Shown piece by piece: positions 8,738 through 20,499 of a stretch of DNA of 64,000 bases (position 1 is its first letter; every line of letters starts with the position of its first letter). The notes beneath the pieces are model-generated. The model was not told the DNA's origin, made no database searches, and worked only from the letters and a program-made list of their open reading frames with translations. Location: contig NC_062240.1 of NCBI RefSeq assembly GCF_905475465.1, positions 12,663,001 through 12,727,000 of the forward strand. Direction: 5' to 3'. A program made the position numbers and the translations under genes. The stretch comes from Pieris napi (taxonomy: Eukaryota; Arthropoda; Insecta; Lepidoptera; Pieridae).

Positions 8738-11698
8738 ATGTTGGTGAGTTGCATACTTGTAGGAATTTGAATCTATATTAGCATTATCTTTGATTTATAA
8801 ATATTTTTTCCCTTCAGTTATCCAGTTTTATGAATTCTATGTCATCTTAAGATCCGTAATTAAAAGAATCCGTATGATTTGAAATATTAATAATAAATAA
8901 ATCAGTTGCGCTAAAACTGTTTTAGGTCTGGGCCTCAGAGGTCTTTATCTGTTTCATGATCATTTGATCTAATAGGCAAGTAGGTGATCATGTGTACCGT
9001 TGACTTTTTAGGTCTAAAAAATGCCGGTTTCCTCACGATGTTTTCCTTCATTCATAGGAAGTCCATAGGTTCGATCGCGACCTACGACCTTAGGATTGAG
9101 AGTAGCATGCTGGAGCCTCTAAGCCAACACTGCTCTTTTTATTTAATCTACATTAATATTGTTAAAAAGCGTAACCCTAAAAAAGAGGGGGGCCTTGGGT
9201 TAGGCAAGCTTAAGTTACGAAATTTTAGATTAGGTTGCCTCTCGGTTGCATAGTTAATTGCACAAAAACGTTAATTTTTCGCCAGGAATCGAACTATGGA
9301 CTAATTAATCATACGCCGACCCACTACTGTTCATTATTACTAAGGAATTAATCAAGAACATTTTGATTCTTTTGGTATTGGTTACGGGTTTATTAAATAA
9401 AACTATTTTATTAAATACATTAATTAACTCCCAAGTTTGAGGCCTAATAAACATTTATTTTCTGCTCAAATAAAAAGTCATAATTCAAATTAAATTGCCA
9501 AAACCATATACCAAACTACTATATTTTGCTGCTTTTTTTTAGCTTTGGGCTGGTCTTCTGGCCTGTGTGAGTGCAGTACTAGCAGTTCCTATCTTTGCCC
9601 CTGTCTACCAGACAGCTATTCACGCACCAGTTGCTGTTCAACCTATTGTAAGTAACGATTTAATTTAAATATATATATATTTAATTTAAAATTAAAAATT
9701 TCACGGGGCTTACGTAAATTCCGTACATTTGATTATTTCCTACTGGCGCTAAGTGTTCTTTACCCCTAGTTTCTCCATACAGTTGGGTTATTTGTACTTA
9801 CATACGATATCGTTTGGTTTGTTAAAATACGGCCAAAGATCCCAGACTTTTATCTAACTTAAACATATTATTATTTACTAATAAACCGCAACAAAGTCAC
9901 CCCTTGTTTTTGTGTTTTTAGGTAGATTTATTGTATGTAAATAAATAAAACTAACTTCGTCAATTCAAGTTAGGTACATGTTCTTCAGAATATCAATTGT
10001 ATTCAATAGAACACGATAAATGCTCGGACGATAGTACCAGCATAATATATGTAATGTTTACGTTATAAATTAGTCCTTTAGTACAGTTTTAGATGACCAT
10101 ACTTTTGAAATTTGTCAACAGACTTATCCCAGATACGCATTCAACTATGGAGTAAAGGATCCGCACACAGGAGATATTAAGTCACAACAAGAAGAGAGAA
10201 GTGGCGATGTAGTAAGAGGTGATATTATTGTACAATGCAAATGTGTGTAATAGTTTTTTGACTATTGACTTCTTGCTCTACGAGGTTCTAGATAATCTTT
10301 ACAGATTCAATTAAATTCTATACATTATGTCTTTCGAGATTTTACTAGTTAGTTAGTTACTTAGGCAGTGTGCGCCTGGTGCGACTCTCATCCTTGAGGT
10401 CGTAGGTTCGATCAACGGCTGAGCATCAAAGGACTTTCTGCTTATGTGCGCTTATGGCATTCGCTCGAACGTTGAAGTGAGGAAAACATCGTGAGGAAAC
10501 CGGCTTGCCTTAGACCCAAAAAGTCGACGGCGTGTGACAGCCACAAGAGGCGGATCACCTACCACCTACTTGCCTATTTTATTTTCAAACAATCATGAAA
10601 CATATACAGAAATCTGAGGCCCAGACTTAAAAATATTGTAGCGCCACTGGTTTGTCTGTTTGCTTTTTCCCTTACTTATGAATCGAATACCTCACACAAT
10701 ATATATATCAGAAATAATAAAAGTAGTTGAATTAAGTAACGTGATATTTTCTTATCCAGGAAGCTATTCTCTAGTGGAGCCTGACGGATCTACGCGCACG
10801 GTGACATACACTGCTGATGATCATAATGGTTTTAATGCTGTTGTACACAAAACTGGGCATTATACGCATCCTGTAAGTATGAATACATACATAATTAAAC
10901 TGCGCACTTATATCATATAAAGGTGATAATGTATACGAAATACAACCTTTTTTTGTTCTTATTTGTGGCATATAGCATAGAAACGTGAACACTATAGTCT
11001 ACTACATTATATTTAATATTGGGAATGAACGCAAAGCCAAAAAGATGCCAATACAACGCGTAATTCATCAAGAAGTTCATATAGATTATAAACTCTTTTG
11101 CAATTTACGTTCTAAAGTCGATTTTAGTTAATTAAATTTAAATAATTGAATGCATGTCAGAAGGATTCAAGCTGTGATTGCACCGCACTTGCACTTATAT
11201 TCACTACACTAGGTTTATTATCTCAAATAAGTTTAGTTCTCTTTACGCGTCTTATTCCTGTTGTGTCAACCAGTTTGATTGCCTCAGCATTCACATGGCT
11301 ATGTAGCCTGTAGGCTATGTTTAGCCGTATTTAGGACTGCATCCAAATTAAGACCCTTATTTCATTAATATACCATGGTGCATTGACAATGTCCCAAAGA
11401 ACCTTGTACCTTGTTGTATTATTTCTAAATTGCTCTTCGCTGTACAGACCCAAAGCTGAATGCCATATGTCCACAAATTTTTATTGTCGACGACTTCTTA
11501 TTGTTTATACATGGTTTTTAAGAATTCCTTAAAAATTTATATTTTTTTTAGATATATGGAATATGATAATTACGGGCTACTTCTTAAGGAAACAGGTGTT
11601 ACGTTTGAATTTCAGTTAACACTTTCTTTTATCCTCAGGTACGGGTCCACACACCAGCAGTTCCCTTAGTACCTTCACTTCCGGCATTCTTTGGTTAA
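8738..11698 (+). CDS. CPR-A: RR-2-type cuticle protein (5 exons)
   Basis: Predicted exons: 8738-8743, 9543-9647, 10122-10218, 10760-10872 and 11639-11698. All junctions are GT/AG and the frame closes exactly, giving 126 residues. Exon 1 encodes only Met-Leu. Exon 2 supplies the rest of the signal peptide (LWAGLLACVSAVLA) and a short linker. Exons 3-4 encode the RR chitin-binding domain, about residues 38-102: YPRYAFNYGVKDPHTGD, then SYSLVEPDGS, TYTADDHNGFNAVVHK. The pattern is RR-2, the class usually found in hard cuticle. The product is secreted and would bind chitin fibres of the exoskeleton. The tail VRVHTPAVPLVPSLPAFFG is short and proline/valine-rich. The protein is somewhat short for an RR-2 member but complete. 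The 6-base first exon is inferred from frame, the TATA box and the donor GTGAGT. Confidence 0.85.
8897..9138 (-). mobile_element. tRNA-derived SINE (CPR-A intron 1)
   Basis: A copy of the window's commonest SINE. Its tRNA-like head (box B GGTTCGATC type) lies at the high-coordinate end and its tail AGGCCCAGACCTAAA..GTAGCGCCACTG at the low end, so it is on the minus strand. This copy has internal deletions. Confidence 0.7.
10364..10653 (+). mobile_element. tRNA-derived SINE (CPR-A intron 3)
   Basis: Nearly full length. It has a box A-like head GCAGTGTGCGCCTGGTG, box B GGTTCGATC at about 10408, the conserved body GTGAGGAAACCGGCTTGCC, and ends GTAGCGCCACTGG. Confidence 0.75.
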
Positions 11699-11825
11699 GA
11701 AAATATTAAAAAGTACTATTTAGGAAAAACAACTGCGATTTTATTATTGTGTTCAGATGACTGTTTGACGATTGTGGGATTGGGTACTTTATTTACGTTA
11801 TTTGTTAAGTAATTTATAAATATAA

Positions 11826-11831
11826 AATAAA
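11826..11831 (+). terminator. Poly(A) signal of CPR-A
   Basis: AATAAA 128 bases after the CPR-A stop codon. Confidence 0.6.
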
Positions 11832-11952
11832 TTTGTAACAATATTGAATGTATTTAATTTTAAATCATAAAATATAAATTTTATGAATGATACCGACTTT
11901 TCTTCGAACATATACAAAAACAATTCGCTAATATATAGGATATAGATACAAA

Positions 11953-12084
11953 ATGAATTCTATTAATTTAGTTATAGGTATTATTTTATTTTTAATACTA
12001 TATGTTTCGCGACTTCTTGCGTGGAAAAGGCAGGGTGTTTCACCAAGTATTTTTACATTTTTTTACTTGGGATTTGGAAACTAA
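11953..12084 (+). other. Short unassigned open frame
   Basis: A 43-codon frame starting MNSINLVIGIILFLILYVSR, so with a hydrophobic N-terminus. It ends at TAA, and a coding-like stretch continues after it (WIWDNDYFFERPKNAH) before another stop. I do not recognise it. It may be a decayed membrane-protein remnant or chance. Confidence 0.15.
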
Positions 12085-12799
12085 AGAAAGCTTCGACGCC
12101 ATGGATTTGGGACAATGATTACTTTTTCGAACGCCCAAAAAATGCACATATAAAGGCAAAAATCAAATGATACACACCGAGGTTCCAATTTATGATCGTG
12201 TATGACAATACATCGATTTATTAATCTTCTACTAGAGACAAACAAAATTATAACTGTTTGCCCGGTATTTGAAGTCTTTATTGCCTTATCTTCAGGATGA
12301 GTTGGTAACACTATTACTATAATTTCTAAAAGAGTTAAAATAACAAATAATATTAATAATTTTGAGGCTGATTCGATCTTGGCGGGGAAGCGATTTTGGG
12401 CATAGATTGATAGACACCCTCCTTGTGTTCAAACGCCGCAATCTATGCGTTTTCACGTTATTAGTCCGTAGCCTTATTATTTGTGAAAAACCGCAACGTT
12501 TTATTGCAAGTAGGCAAAGTTCAATGACATTATGTGTAAACGGGGTTTATGGACCATTAAATTGTTTAAGTTATTCGAAACATAAAATAGATATAAACAC
12601 GAATTGAGATTTTTTGCTAAATATAATTTTATTACTTTAATATGACAGTAATCCTAACACAACAAAGCTATAAAAACCTAAACGTATGAGTAGATCTTGT
12701 TATATAGCTCTAAAATTATTTACATAATCCGTAGAAATTTCGTTACATACAAACAATTTTGATAATGATTTTTTTAATTTTGCAATAGTCAATGTTCCA

Positions 12800-13170
12800 G
12801 CCATTTTGGAGACAACAGGCATCGCTAGAGACGCTGGCAAGCGGCCCGATAAGATGTCATTGATACCTTGGAGGGGCCGGGCTTTGGTATGGGATGCTAC
12901 TTGTGTGGACACGATAGCCCCGATTTACTTTCCTCGGACAAGCACAAATGCTGCCGCGGCCGCAGAACAGGCAGAATATAAACAGCTCAAATTTTCCTCC
13001 AACTTTGATTTTTGTTCCCTTTGGAGTAGAAACGCTTGTGCCGTGGTGTTCAAGTGCATAGGCGCTAATTAAAGATAGCGCCTGGTTGATAGTACCGCTC
13101 ACCCCTCACAAATAAGTATCGCAATACAACGTTTAAACTTTTTAAATTTATATTTGTCCATTATTTATTC
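12800..13170 (+). pseudogene. Retroelement ORF tail, RPDxMSLIPW family
   Basis: The plus frame reads GIARDAGKRPDKMSLIPW, then LVWDATCVDT, then alanine-rich sequence. After a frame slip it reads FVPFGVETLVPW, then ALIKDSAW. I recall this motif series from a widespread retroelement-associated ORF in invertebrates that ends with a QRISxAIQRxNAAS segment. Here it is broken by a frameshift and a stop. The same 3' end recurs at 55325-55580 and in reverse at 16960-17215, 58405-58575 and 61790-61905. This is a dead fragment, not a host gene. Confidence 0.6.
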
Positions 13171-14260
13171 GTTTCTTTAAATACGCAAGCTCTTTCTCAA
13201 TGCAAGTCGCTTTGTTGCATTCACACAATCATATACTATAAGAGCATTGTTTTTAAGAATATATTGGTTAAAATTTATGTAAAACTCCATTTTATTTGAT
13301 TACTAGCTAGAGCCCACGATTTCGTCTGTGCAGAATTCAATGATATGTATTTGTTTAAATGATGTGGCGTGAAAGACATATTTTATTCACTTAAAATACC
13401 AGACGCGATAAAAGTATTTTCATTTAGGAATCAATTTATTACCGAATGTGCATTTGAAATTAATTTTTATTAAAGTTATGTTTCCCTATTTGTACCTACA
13501 CGTAAGATATAGATATATACTGTGGTGGGCTTTTTTGTAGAAATCCATTCCGTTGTTTTTACCTGAAAGAGTAACAAACATCCATACTTACAAACTTTCG
13601 CAAATATCAATAATAATAACATAGTAGTAGTATTTGATCGATGTTGTTCCTGACAAAACAGTTTTTTATTCTCCGTGAATCAAACTCCCGCAATGCCTGG
13701 TAATGTAGAGTAGGATTTGTATGTGTACACTGTTCTTACGTAAGATTTAAAGTTATCGAAATGCAAATATTACTCGTACAAATCTGTTACATCACCAATA
13801 TCCCTTATTGCTACACTGCAGTAATATGATTCATTGTAACCTCGTAAATTTCCCAAATACGGCAAAACACGTTTAAGACAACATACGGAGTCAGACAAGT
13901 GGTAAAACGTAATAGTTGACTTTAAAACAATGGTTCAATGTCGGGAGGGCTAAAAGTATATCCTAGCGGTTTTAACAAAGAAAAATATAAGTTTAGGTAA
14001 CTTAGTTGGCGGTGTTTCAAAACCTTGCAATACCTGTCAGCCACATATGTCCAATCGGGCTGTGAGATTTATGGAACACCGAGTAGGTACCTGTGTCTGC
14101 GTACACACTAATACATTTCGCAGGTCGGCGACCAGTATTAGTTTTTATCGTCTTATGTGCCATTTAAACGTCTCGAACTCGCGTAAAGAAGACAATGTCA
14201 TTATAATTATTGGCTAGATAGATTGTGATAAAAATACATGGGCCTTAGTACCTAAACACA
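13171..14260. other. Intergenic DNA
   Basis: AT-rich DNA without a supported gene or named repeat. Confidence 0.4.
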
Positions 14261-14543
14261 AATCAGTGGCGCTACAACATTTTTAGGTCTGGGCCTCAGA
14301 TTTCTGTATCTGTTTCATGATCATTTGTTAACCTAATCGGCAAGTAGGTTATCAGCCTCCTGTGCCTGACACACGCCGTCGACTTTTTAGGTCTATAGCA
14401 AGCCGGTTTTCTCACGATTTTTTCCTTCACTGTTCGAGCAAATGTTAAATGCGCACATAGAAAGAAAATCCATTGGTGCACAGCCGGGGATCGAACCTAC
14501 GACCTCAGGGATGAGAGTCGCACGCTGAAGCCCCTTAGTAGCA
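14261..14543 (-). mobile_element. tRNA-derived SINE
   Basis: Near full-length minus-strand copy. The tail CAGTGGCGCTACAAC starts at 14264, and the tRNA-like head with GATCGAACC (box B complement) and GAGTCGCACGCTGAAGCC lies at the high end. Confidence 0.8.
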
Positions 14544-14562
14544 CAAAATATACGTATATGTC

Positions 14563-14871
14563 ACCGTAAAATTGTAAACACCGTTAGATTGTAATCTATC
14601 TCGCGAGATTATAAACTGTCGAAAGATTGTGAACCTCAACGAACTGCTTACAATTTAACGTATTATTATTCGGTAGTTATATGAAATTGTTGAAAAGTAA
14701 AATTAATCTGTAATTGACCAAAGAAGTTTGAATGATAACTAATTTAGTGTAGTACAATCTACCGAATAATAATACGTTAAATTGTAAGCAGTAAGCTGAG
14801 GTTCACAATCTTTCGACAGTTTATAATCTCGCGAGATAGATTACAATCTAACGGTGTTTACAATTTTACGT
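14563..14871. mobile_element. Palindromic MITE with about 113-bp inverted repeats
   Basis: The left arm 14563-14676 and right arm 14759-14871 are reverse complements with only two or three differences, near AACGAACTGC versus its partner. They flank an 82-base unique centre. The arms begin ACCGTAAAATTGTAAACACC. The flanks GTATATG and CATATAT resemble each other. There is no coding capacity. The near identity of the arms suggests either a young insertion or gene conversion. The superfamily is unknown to me. Confidence 0.75.
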
Positions 14872-14879
14872 TAACATAT

Positions 14880-15920
14880 ATAAACTTGACTAGATTACCG
14901 ATTAGGATATAAAGTATTAACTTTATCTTTATTTACTTTTATGTATAGAATGCGTGGGATAAACAGTTAATGAACTCAAAATCCTATCCTCCGAATGATC
15001 CTAATTATAAAGTAAATTAGTATTAATTAATTCTTCCAAAGCAGGATTTATGATGAGAATGTTTATGGCAAGAAGCTATTTTCATACATTTCTTTTAATC
15101 GCTTCACTGATTTGATAAATGTTTATTTTGTATACAGGAGGCAAAAAGTTCAGCATTGTCATAGAAAAAGTTTTAAGTGTAATATAGAAGGTTTTTGGTT
15201 TAATACAAAAACAGTAGATTCATTATTAATATAATTACAGATTTGTACTTAAATAAATAAACAAACGAATGTGCAATCAAAAATCTAAATATAGTTCAAT
15301 AAAAGCTTTATCAAAGCGCTTAGTATATTATACTTTTAGTTTACGATTCGAAACATTGGGTCTATTTTAAATTGAACTGACGAAATAATGTTATTCAAGA
15401 ACATACTAATAATATTTTAAATCGAGTTGTTACTTAATGATTATTTTCAATATTATTAACCTACAAATAACTAATTATTTGATAGAGTAATAGCCAGACT
15501 CGTCAAAGCTTAATATTTTTTTATTTATAAAAATTACAATAGAAATGTGTGAAGATTCTTTCAAAATGCAACACAAACTTCGAACTACGATATTGTTTTA
15601 TCAGGAAATTTAATTATAAAGTATTCAACTAGAATATATAGAGCGGCAACGCACTCGCGAGCCCTCTGGTATTAAGAGTGTCACATATCAATAAAAAATG
15701 TAATTCAAACGCCATTTTAATTCCAGACATCCTGTAGAATATAGAAATAGTGGAGAAAGGTAGGCGTGTGTGGGTTAAGCCGGCAATGTCAAAGTCACCA
15801 TATTTGTAGTTTACAATATAGCGCCTTTCATTCAATTATTTATGAGCTCGCTCGGTGCATACATTTGCAGATTGTATAGATAGGCATTTTTGGAAAGATA
15901 CGATCTTCGTAGAGTTATTA
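14880..15920. other. Intergenic DNA
   Basis: AT-rich, nothing recognised. Confidence 0.4.
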
Positions 15921-15924
15921 CGTA

Positions 15925-16040
15925 TCATATGTCATGACTTAAAGACGCCCATCACAAACCTGGGAAGGAATAAAAGGGATAGCGGGGATTGGAAAATGGT
16001 GGCGAGGATGAGAGACAAGTGGAAGAATTTATTTTATTTT
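15925..16040 (+). pseudogene. LINE C-terminal tail remnant
   Basis: Inside a 123-codon open frame (15855-16226) the segment SGDWKMVARMRDKWKNL resembles the last conserved block of lepidopteran LINE ORFs (xxDWxxxAxDRxxWxxL). The rest of that frame is lysine-rich, low-complexity translation of A-rich DNA. I treat it as a repeat remnant rather than a gene. Confidence 0.45.
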
Positions 16041-16750
16041 ACTAATATCATTACTTATTCGGGCAAGCGTAGAACTAAATTAAAAAACACTTTGTTGCAA
16101 GCATACTGGCGGTACAGTAAATATAATATGAAAAAAAAAACAACAAAACAGAAAACAGAAACCACTAAGAAGATATCTTTAAAGAAAGCTTTACAGAAAC
16201 CTTACATGAACAATACGTGTAATTGAAATGCTATCATAATACAAAATATTTATTTACAACAAAAATGCAATACATTTTTGTTTGCAAACTTATGCAGCGC
16301 TACGTGGGCGTATTAGGAACTAAACGAAAGCACAAAAGTGCATTGTTCAAATAGAAACTATACGGTTTGTATTAAAAGTCTGAATTTATTGTAAATGAAG
16401 GTTTAAGTCGTAAATATCGACGAAACTTTCGTAAAGTTTCTTGTATAATATACACTTAGGATTGCCAGCAAAACATTGCCAGCTTTGTAAGCTCTCCGTT
16501 GCAATCCTTTTGCATTACTATAAAGAAAAAACTCCCAAACAGTATAAGAGCAATAACAATTCTCCTAAAAGGCTAATTAACTATCTAAGATCTACGAGCC
16601 ACAGAAAACATTTCGTCGCCTTCCAAATCACCATTCCTTTGCTAATGGCATGACATCAGCCTACGGATATGGGCGAAATTACCTTCACCCACTATCTTTA
16701 CGTTACACGGCGGAATTGTTCAGTCCGAATATAGTTGAAAGAAGACGGCT

Positions 16751-16758
16751 CATAAAAG
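16751..16758 (+). promoter_or_regulatory. TATA-like element of CPR-B
   Basis: CATAAAAG lies 60 bases before the first CPR-B start codon. It is a weaker match than the TATA boxes of the other cluster members. Confidence 0.35.
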
Positions 16759-16810
16759 TGCCTGCCCATGGTGCCTTCATGTTATTGTTCCGCGGTGGTC
16801 TCTTTGTGAT

Positions 16811-19800
16811 ATGGATGCCATGTTAAAGGTGAGAATTTAATTTATTTTTATATTCAATTTATTTGACAAGTCCCAATATATAGGTTTGATTATTATTTAT
16901 TAGTAATTATTTTATCTATAAAGATTTTACTGAATAACAAATGCATTTTGGATCTTGCCTTCTCTAATTTAGTGTTAGTTTATTATTTATTATGCATAAT
17001 AATAAGTCCAACACACCAATATACCGTATTTAAAAATTTCTTAACATAGTAATAATAATTAATAAATAGAAAATTTCAAAAAAAAAGTTTGGCTCTATGG
17101 CAGTGTGCCTTTAATGCTGGCAGCATTTCCTCACTATAGCGATAGTTATTCGAGGAAAGCACCAGCTCTGGGGTGATCGGTACTATCTACCAGGCGCCAA
17201 AAGACTGCAAATGTATTAATATTCTGTACGTTGTAAATTACATTTTAGATTTGCTAAAATATATATTATAGGTGTATACTTATTGATCATAGTATCCATT
17301 CAGTCGAGAAGGTCAAAATACAAATATCAGTTTAGTAATGTCGTTAAATTAGTTCACTAGTCATTACCCAGTAGTAGACATCATGTTACATCAGCATTTT
17401 CTAAGGCAAATAGGCGTCCAGCCTTCTATTGCTACCGTTCACTAACAACGATTGTTTCAACAGAAAACGAACCCAGCACCTCCGCCATATGTTACTTTCG
17501 TACCATGTAAGCAATATGAAAAGGAAATATAACAATACGTCTTCAATATTATGAATTATGAACTTAAATTGACATAGGATGGGTAATAAACATTAATAAA
17601 AAGAAATCTCTGGGTATCAGCTGCGGATTACTAACGAGGGTCATTATTCAGCGCGGTTCATAAAGAATAATTCCGTTATTACATTAAATATAGGATTAGA
17701 TATGTCAAATTAAATATATTCTTTATCAAAATTATATAAAAGTTCAGCTACAAGCCTGTCTCGATGGTTGTCTATTTTTATTTCGTAATCCTACAGCTAA
17801 CAAAAATTATGTATAATACCAAACAATTACGCAGAAAATATAGCTAGATATGGAATACATAATATATTTTACCTACAACGACGTTCAAAAATTTACAAAA
17901 GGGAACAAACAATCAAAATTATTCGATACATTTAACTATGTGATACCTAATTTGGAAGTGTGTTGTGTGATGGTGTTTGTGGGGTATGCTCATGATGCAG
18001 GTGATTTTGCGCTATCGATATTCCGGTATGTCCGGGCTGCGCAAAACAAAACAGAGTGTTTAGTCTACGAAATTTTTTTGAGGTGGGTAGGTGTAGCCTT
18101 CTCGGTTTACTGGGTCTACCTTCACCGTACGAACAATTATCACTTGTAGAAAAATTGGGCTTGAAAAATAAAAAAAAACTATTGGTGACGAGGTTGACCC
18201 TGGGGTCAACCTCGTCACCTGGGGGGTGAGGATCTGGATCCTCCGGAGTAGTTTACGCTTGAAACCTACTTCAAAATGCCAAAAGATTTTTCATTATACA
18301 TGCATAATTTTTTATATATTACAAACGGGCTGAAGGCACACCTTATGTTAAGTAATACCGTCGCTCACAAATTTGGTCAGAGCTCGCAAGTGGGTAGGTA
18401 TGCCGGCCTTTTAAGAAGTGGTACGCTTACGTCTTGAAAGACATACAACACTGAAATAAATCCTTTTAAGGAAATTGGAATCTTAAAAATCTGCTAAATA
18501 TGTCAGGCACACATTGCGAGGAACTCCAGTCAAAGACTCATAATTTTTAATTACTAAGCATGTAATTAATATTATATATATTTATTTATCAATTACTGCT
18601 TATAGGTAATCGCAGCATTTGTTTTATGCTATTTAAGTAGTGTTAAAACGGCGCCTACGCATTTAAGGCAGCCACGACTCAGCTTAGCAGAAGAAACTCC
18701 CAGTTATTTTAATAGAGGCGCTAATGGTAAATATAACTTAATGTGTTTTGTAAATAGTAACTTAAGAAATTGTTTCGTATGCTCATATTTTTTTTACCTT
18801 TAACTCGGGAATAGATTCTTTATCAATAAAGCATTAAGTGACATTTATGTTACCGAATTTTGTGTGCTTTGTAAATGGCAACACTACCAATATGAAAACA
18901 AATGAATTAGAATTTATCACTCCTCTACTATCTTTTAAAAAGATAGCCAAGGGCGAACCAAACAGTCTCAACAAGTTGGTAATGGTAGGGAAGAGTGATG
19001 GCAGGAGAAGATCGGGGTCGATGGCCTGTCCGTTGGTCTGACCAGGAAAGACAATTATGGCTCTCAACATCCCTAATCCACCGAGACAAGCTGAGGATAG
19101 AGTGTTGTGGAGGCAGCAAGTCGATGTATCACTTAGGGCTTTGCAAGACAAGCACGACCTTCAGTAATTAACTTTGCAAAGGATAAGAAGACTTTCTCTC
19201 TTTTCTTCTCTTCTTTGATCTTTTATTGACAAAACTTTTGTAATAAATTATTAATTTTAAAATTTTACTTCACTGATTCAAGAGCAGCTTTAGGTCCAGC
19301 ATTACAAAATATTTAATTTTCAGGAACATATACGTTTGGATACGATGTCCTTGACCCGGAAACAGGGAATACCCAGTTTCGTTCTGAAGAGCGGTACCTA
19401 AATGGCACTGTAGTTGGAAGCTATGGGTACATGGATGCTCTGGGGAAAGCTCGTCGGTTTGACTACATTGCTGATGATAAAGGATATAGGTAATTATTAT
19501 AAAAGTAGGGAACAGGGAAAAGGCTGGAAAATTATATTAGAAATCGTGAAAACTTTTTTTTTTTAATTTATTCGGTACTGACATCCTAATATATAAATCT
19601 TTTCTATTGAGAAGGAAATAAAAATCTTGTTTATAATATAAAAGGATATTCAGTTAAAAAGAAAGTGCGCTAGCCCCACACTATGATTCCCTGTCGTGGG
19701 TAGCTAGTCTCTTCCTTTTGAGATGTAAAAGGTACCTACTTGACAATCATTTCTATATAACACTTACTTTTTATAATTAAACTATTGTTATTTGTTGCAC

Positions 19801-20261
19801 AATAAGAATATTTCCCGTTTGGGCCTAGGACAGGTTGAGAAGATATCGTTTAGGAATGTTAGTGAATGTATAAAGTTTTGAATCGTTAGGGAAAATTTTG
19901 ATTTTAAGTAAGTGGTTAAAGATGAAAAGATTAAATATGTTGATGTTTTAAAACTTTATGCCAAATAAAATTTTTTAATTGAGTGTAAATTAATTACCTA
20001 AATAAATATGCAATATATAATACCTTATTGTATTTAGCAAAACATTTGTGTATATATTTTTATGTATTTGATACTCTTTACTACAGAGTCGTGAGTAACA
20101 AGTTACGTCAAGAACCCAACACACCCGCTGCATTTGTAAATCCATCAACAGAAGATCCTGTGGTGTGGACAAGACCGCCTAAACGGAAAAACAAATTAAA
20201 CAAACCAATTGAAAGAAGGCAATTTAATCGTGTACAACCTCCAAGCTATTACTTATTATAG
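16811..20261 (+). CDS. CPR-B: RR-1-like cuticle protein (4 exons)
   Basis: Predicted exons: 16811-16828, 18606-18726, 19324-19489 and 20087-20261, closing in frame at 159 residues. The signal peptide spans exons 1 and 2 (MLKVIAAFVLCYLSSVKTA, beginning at the second Met, 16820, which may be the real start). A linker is followed by an RR domain at about residues 47-103: GTYTFGYDVLDPETGN, then EERYLNGTVVGSYGYMD, then FDYIADDKGYRV. The GTVxGSYGYxD..GYRV form is RR-1-like, the class usual in flexible cuticle. The C-terminal 55 residues are basic and proline-rich (WTRPPKRKNKLNK) and end YYLL. The product is secreted and probably binds chitin. Intron phases (0, 1, 2) differ from those of CPR-A, D and E, so it belongs to another subfamily despite adjacency. 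Confidence 0.82.
16960..17215 (-). repeat. Retroelement 3' end, RPDxMSLIPW family
   Basis: Reverse complement of the 3' end seen at 55325-55580, sharing CCTGGTAGATAGTACCG, AATGCTGCCAGC and AAAGGCACACTGCCA. It lies in CPR-B intron 1. Confidence 0.6.
18184..18219. repeat. Perfect 16-bp stem with 4-base loop
   Basis: The left arm GGTGACGAGGTTGACC at 18184-18199, loop CTGG and the exact reverse complement at 18204-18219 form a GC-rich hairpin within CPR-B intron 1. A second dyad (GAGGATC TG GATCCTC, 18228-18243) follows eight bases later. The surrounding DNA is AT-rich, so this GC island stands out. Confidence 0.85.
18310..18430 (-). repeat. CR1-like LINE 3'-tail fragment
   Basis: Degenerate reverse copy with ACAAACGGGC, CTTATGTTAAGTAATACCG and GCCGGCCTTTTAAGAA in the order of the common LINE tail. 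Confidence 0.5.
18990..19165 (+). pseudogene. LINE C-terminal tail remnant
   Basis: The plus frame includes PPRQAEDRVLWRQQVDVSLRA, resembling the QAxDRxxWRxxV block that ends many LINE ORFs. The upstream part is frameshifted (WSDQ in another frame). It lies in CPR-B intron 2. The strongly open opposite strand here is a shadow. Confidence 0.45.
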
Positions 20262-20299
20262 TAAGTTATTTATTAAATTATTTAATTTTACTTAAGAGA

Positions 20300-20305
20300 A
20301 ATAAA
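20300..20305 (+). terminator. Poly(A) signal of CPR-B
   Basis: AATAAA 39 bases after the CPR-B stop codon. Confidence 0.6.
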
Positions 20306-20499
20306 TAATTCATGCAATATTTCTTTCAATTATAACATATATGTCATGTTTTACATCCCGAAATTTCCCAATGGGGCAGACCGTTTTCTCAAATTGCATA
20401 GGAGGTAATCAGGCTATTCCTACTAACACGAAACAATTATTATGTGGCGGGGAATCGAAGGTATGTCCTATATGTTATACGCCAACTGTTTAATCACTA

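Noticed and set aside
15855..16226. 123-codon open frame as a gene
   Set aside because: Its middle is a LINE tail remnant and its end is lysine-rich translation of A-rich DNA. No signal peptide, splice context or family supports it.
17850..18149. 99-codon open frame as a gene
   Set aside because: It lies in CPR-B intron 1, has no recognised domain, and has no promoter or poly(A) context.
18834..19151. Minus-strand 105-codon frame as a gene
   Set aside because: It is a shadow of the plus-strand LINE remnant (RQAEDRVLWRQQV) in CPR-B intron 2.
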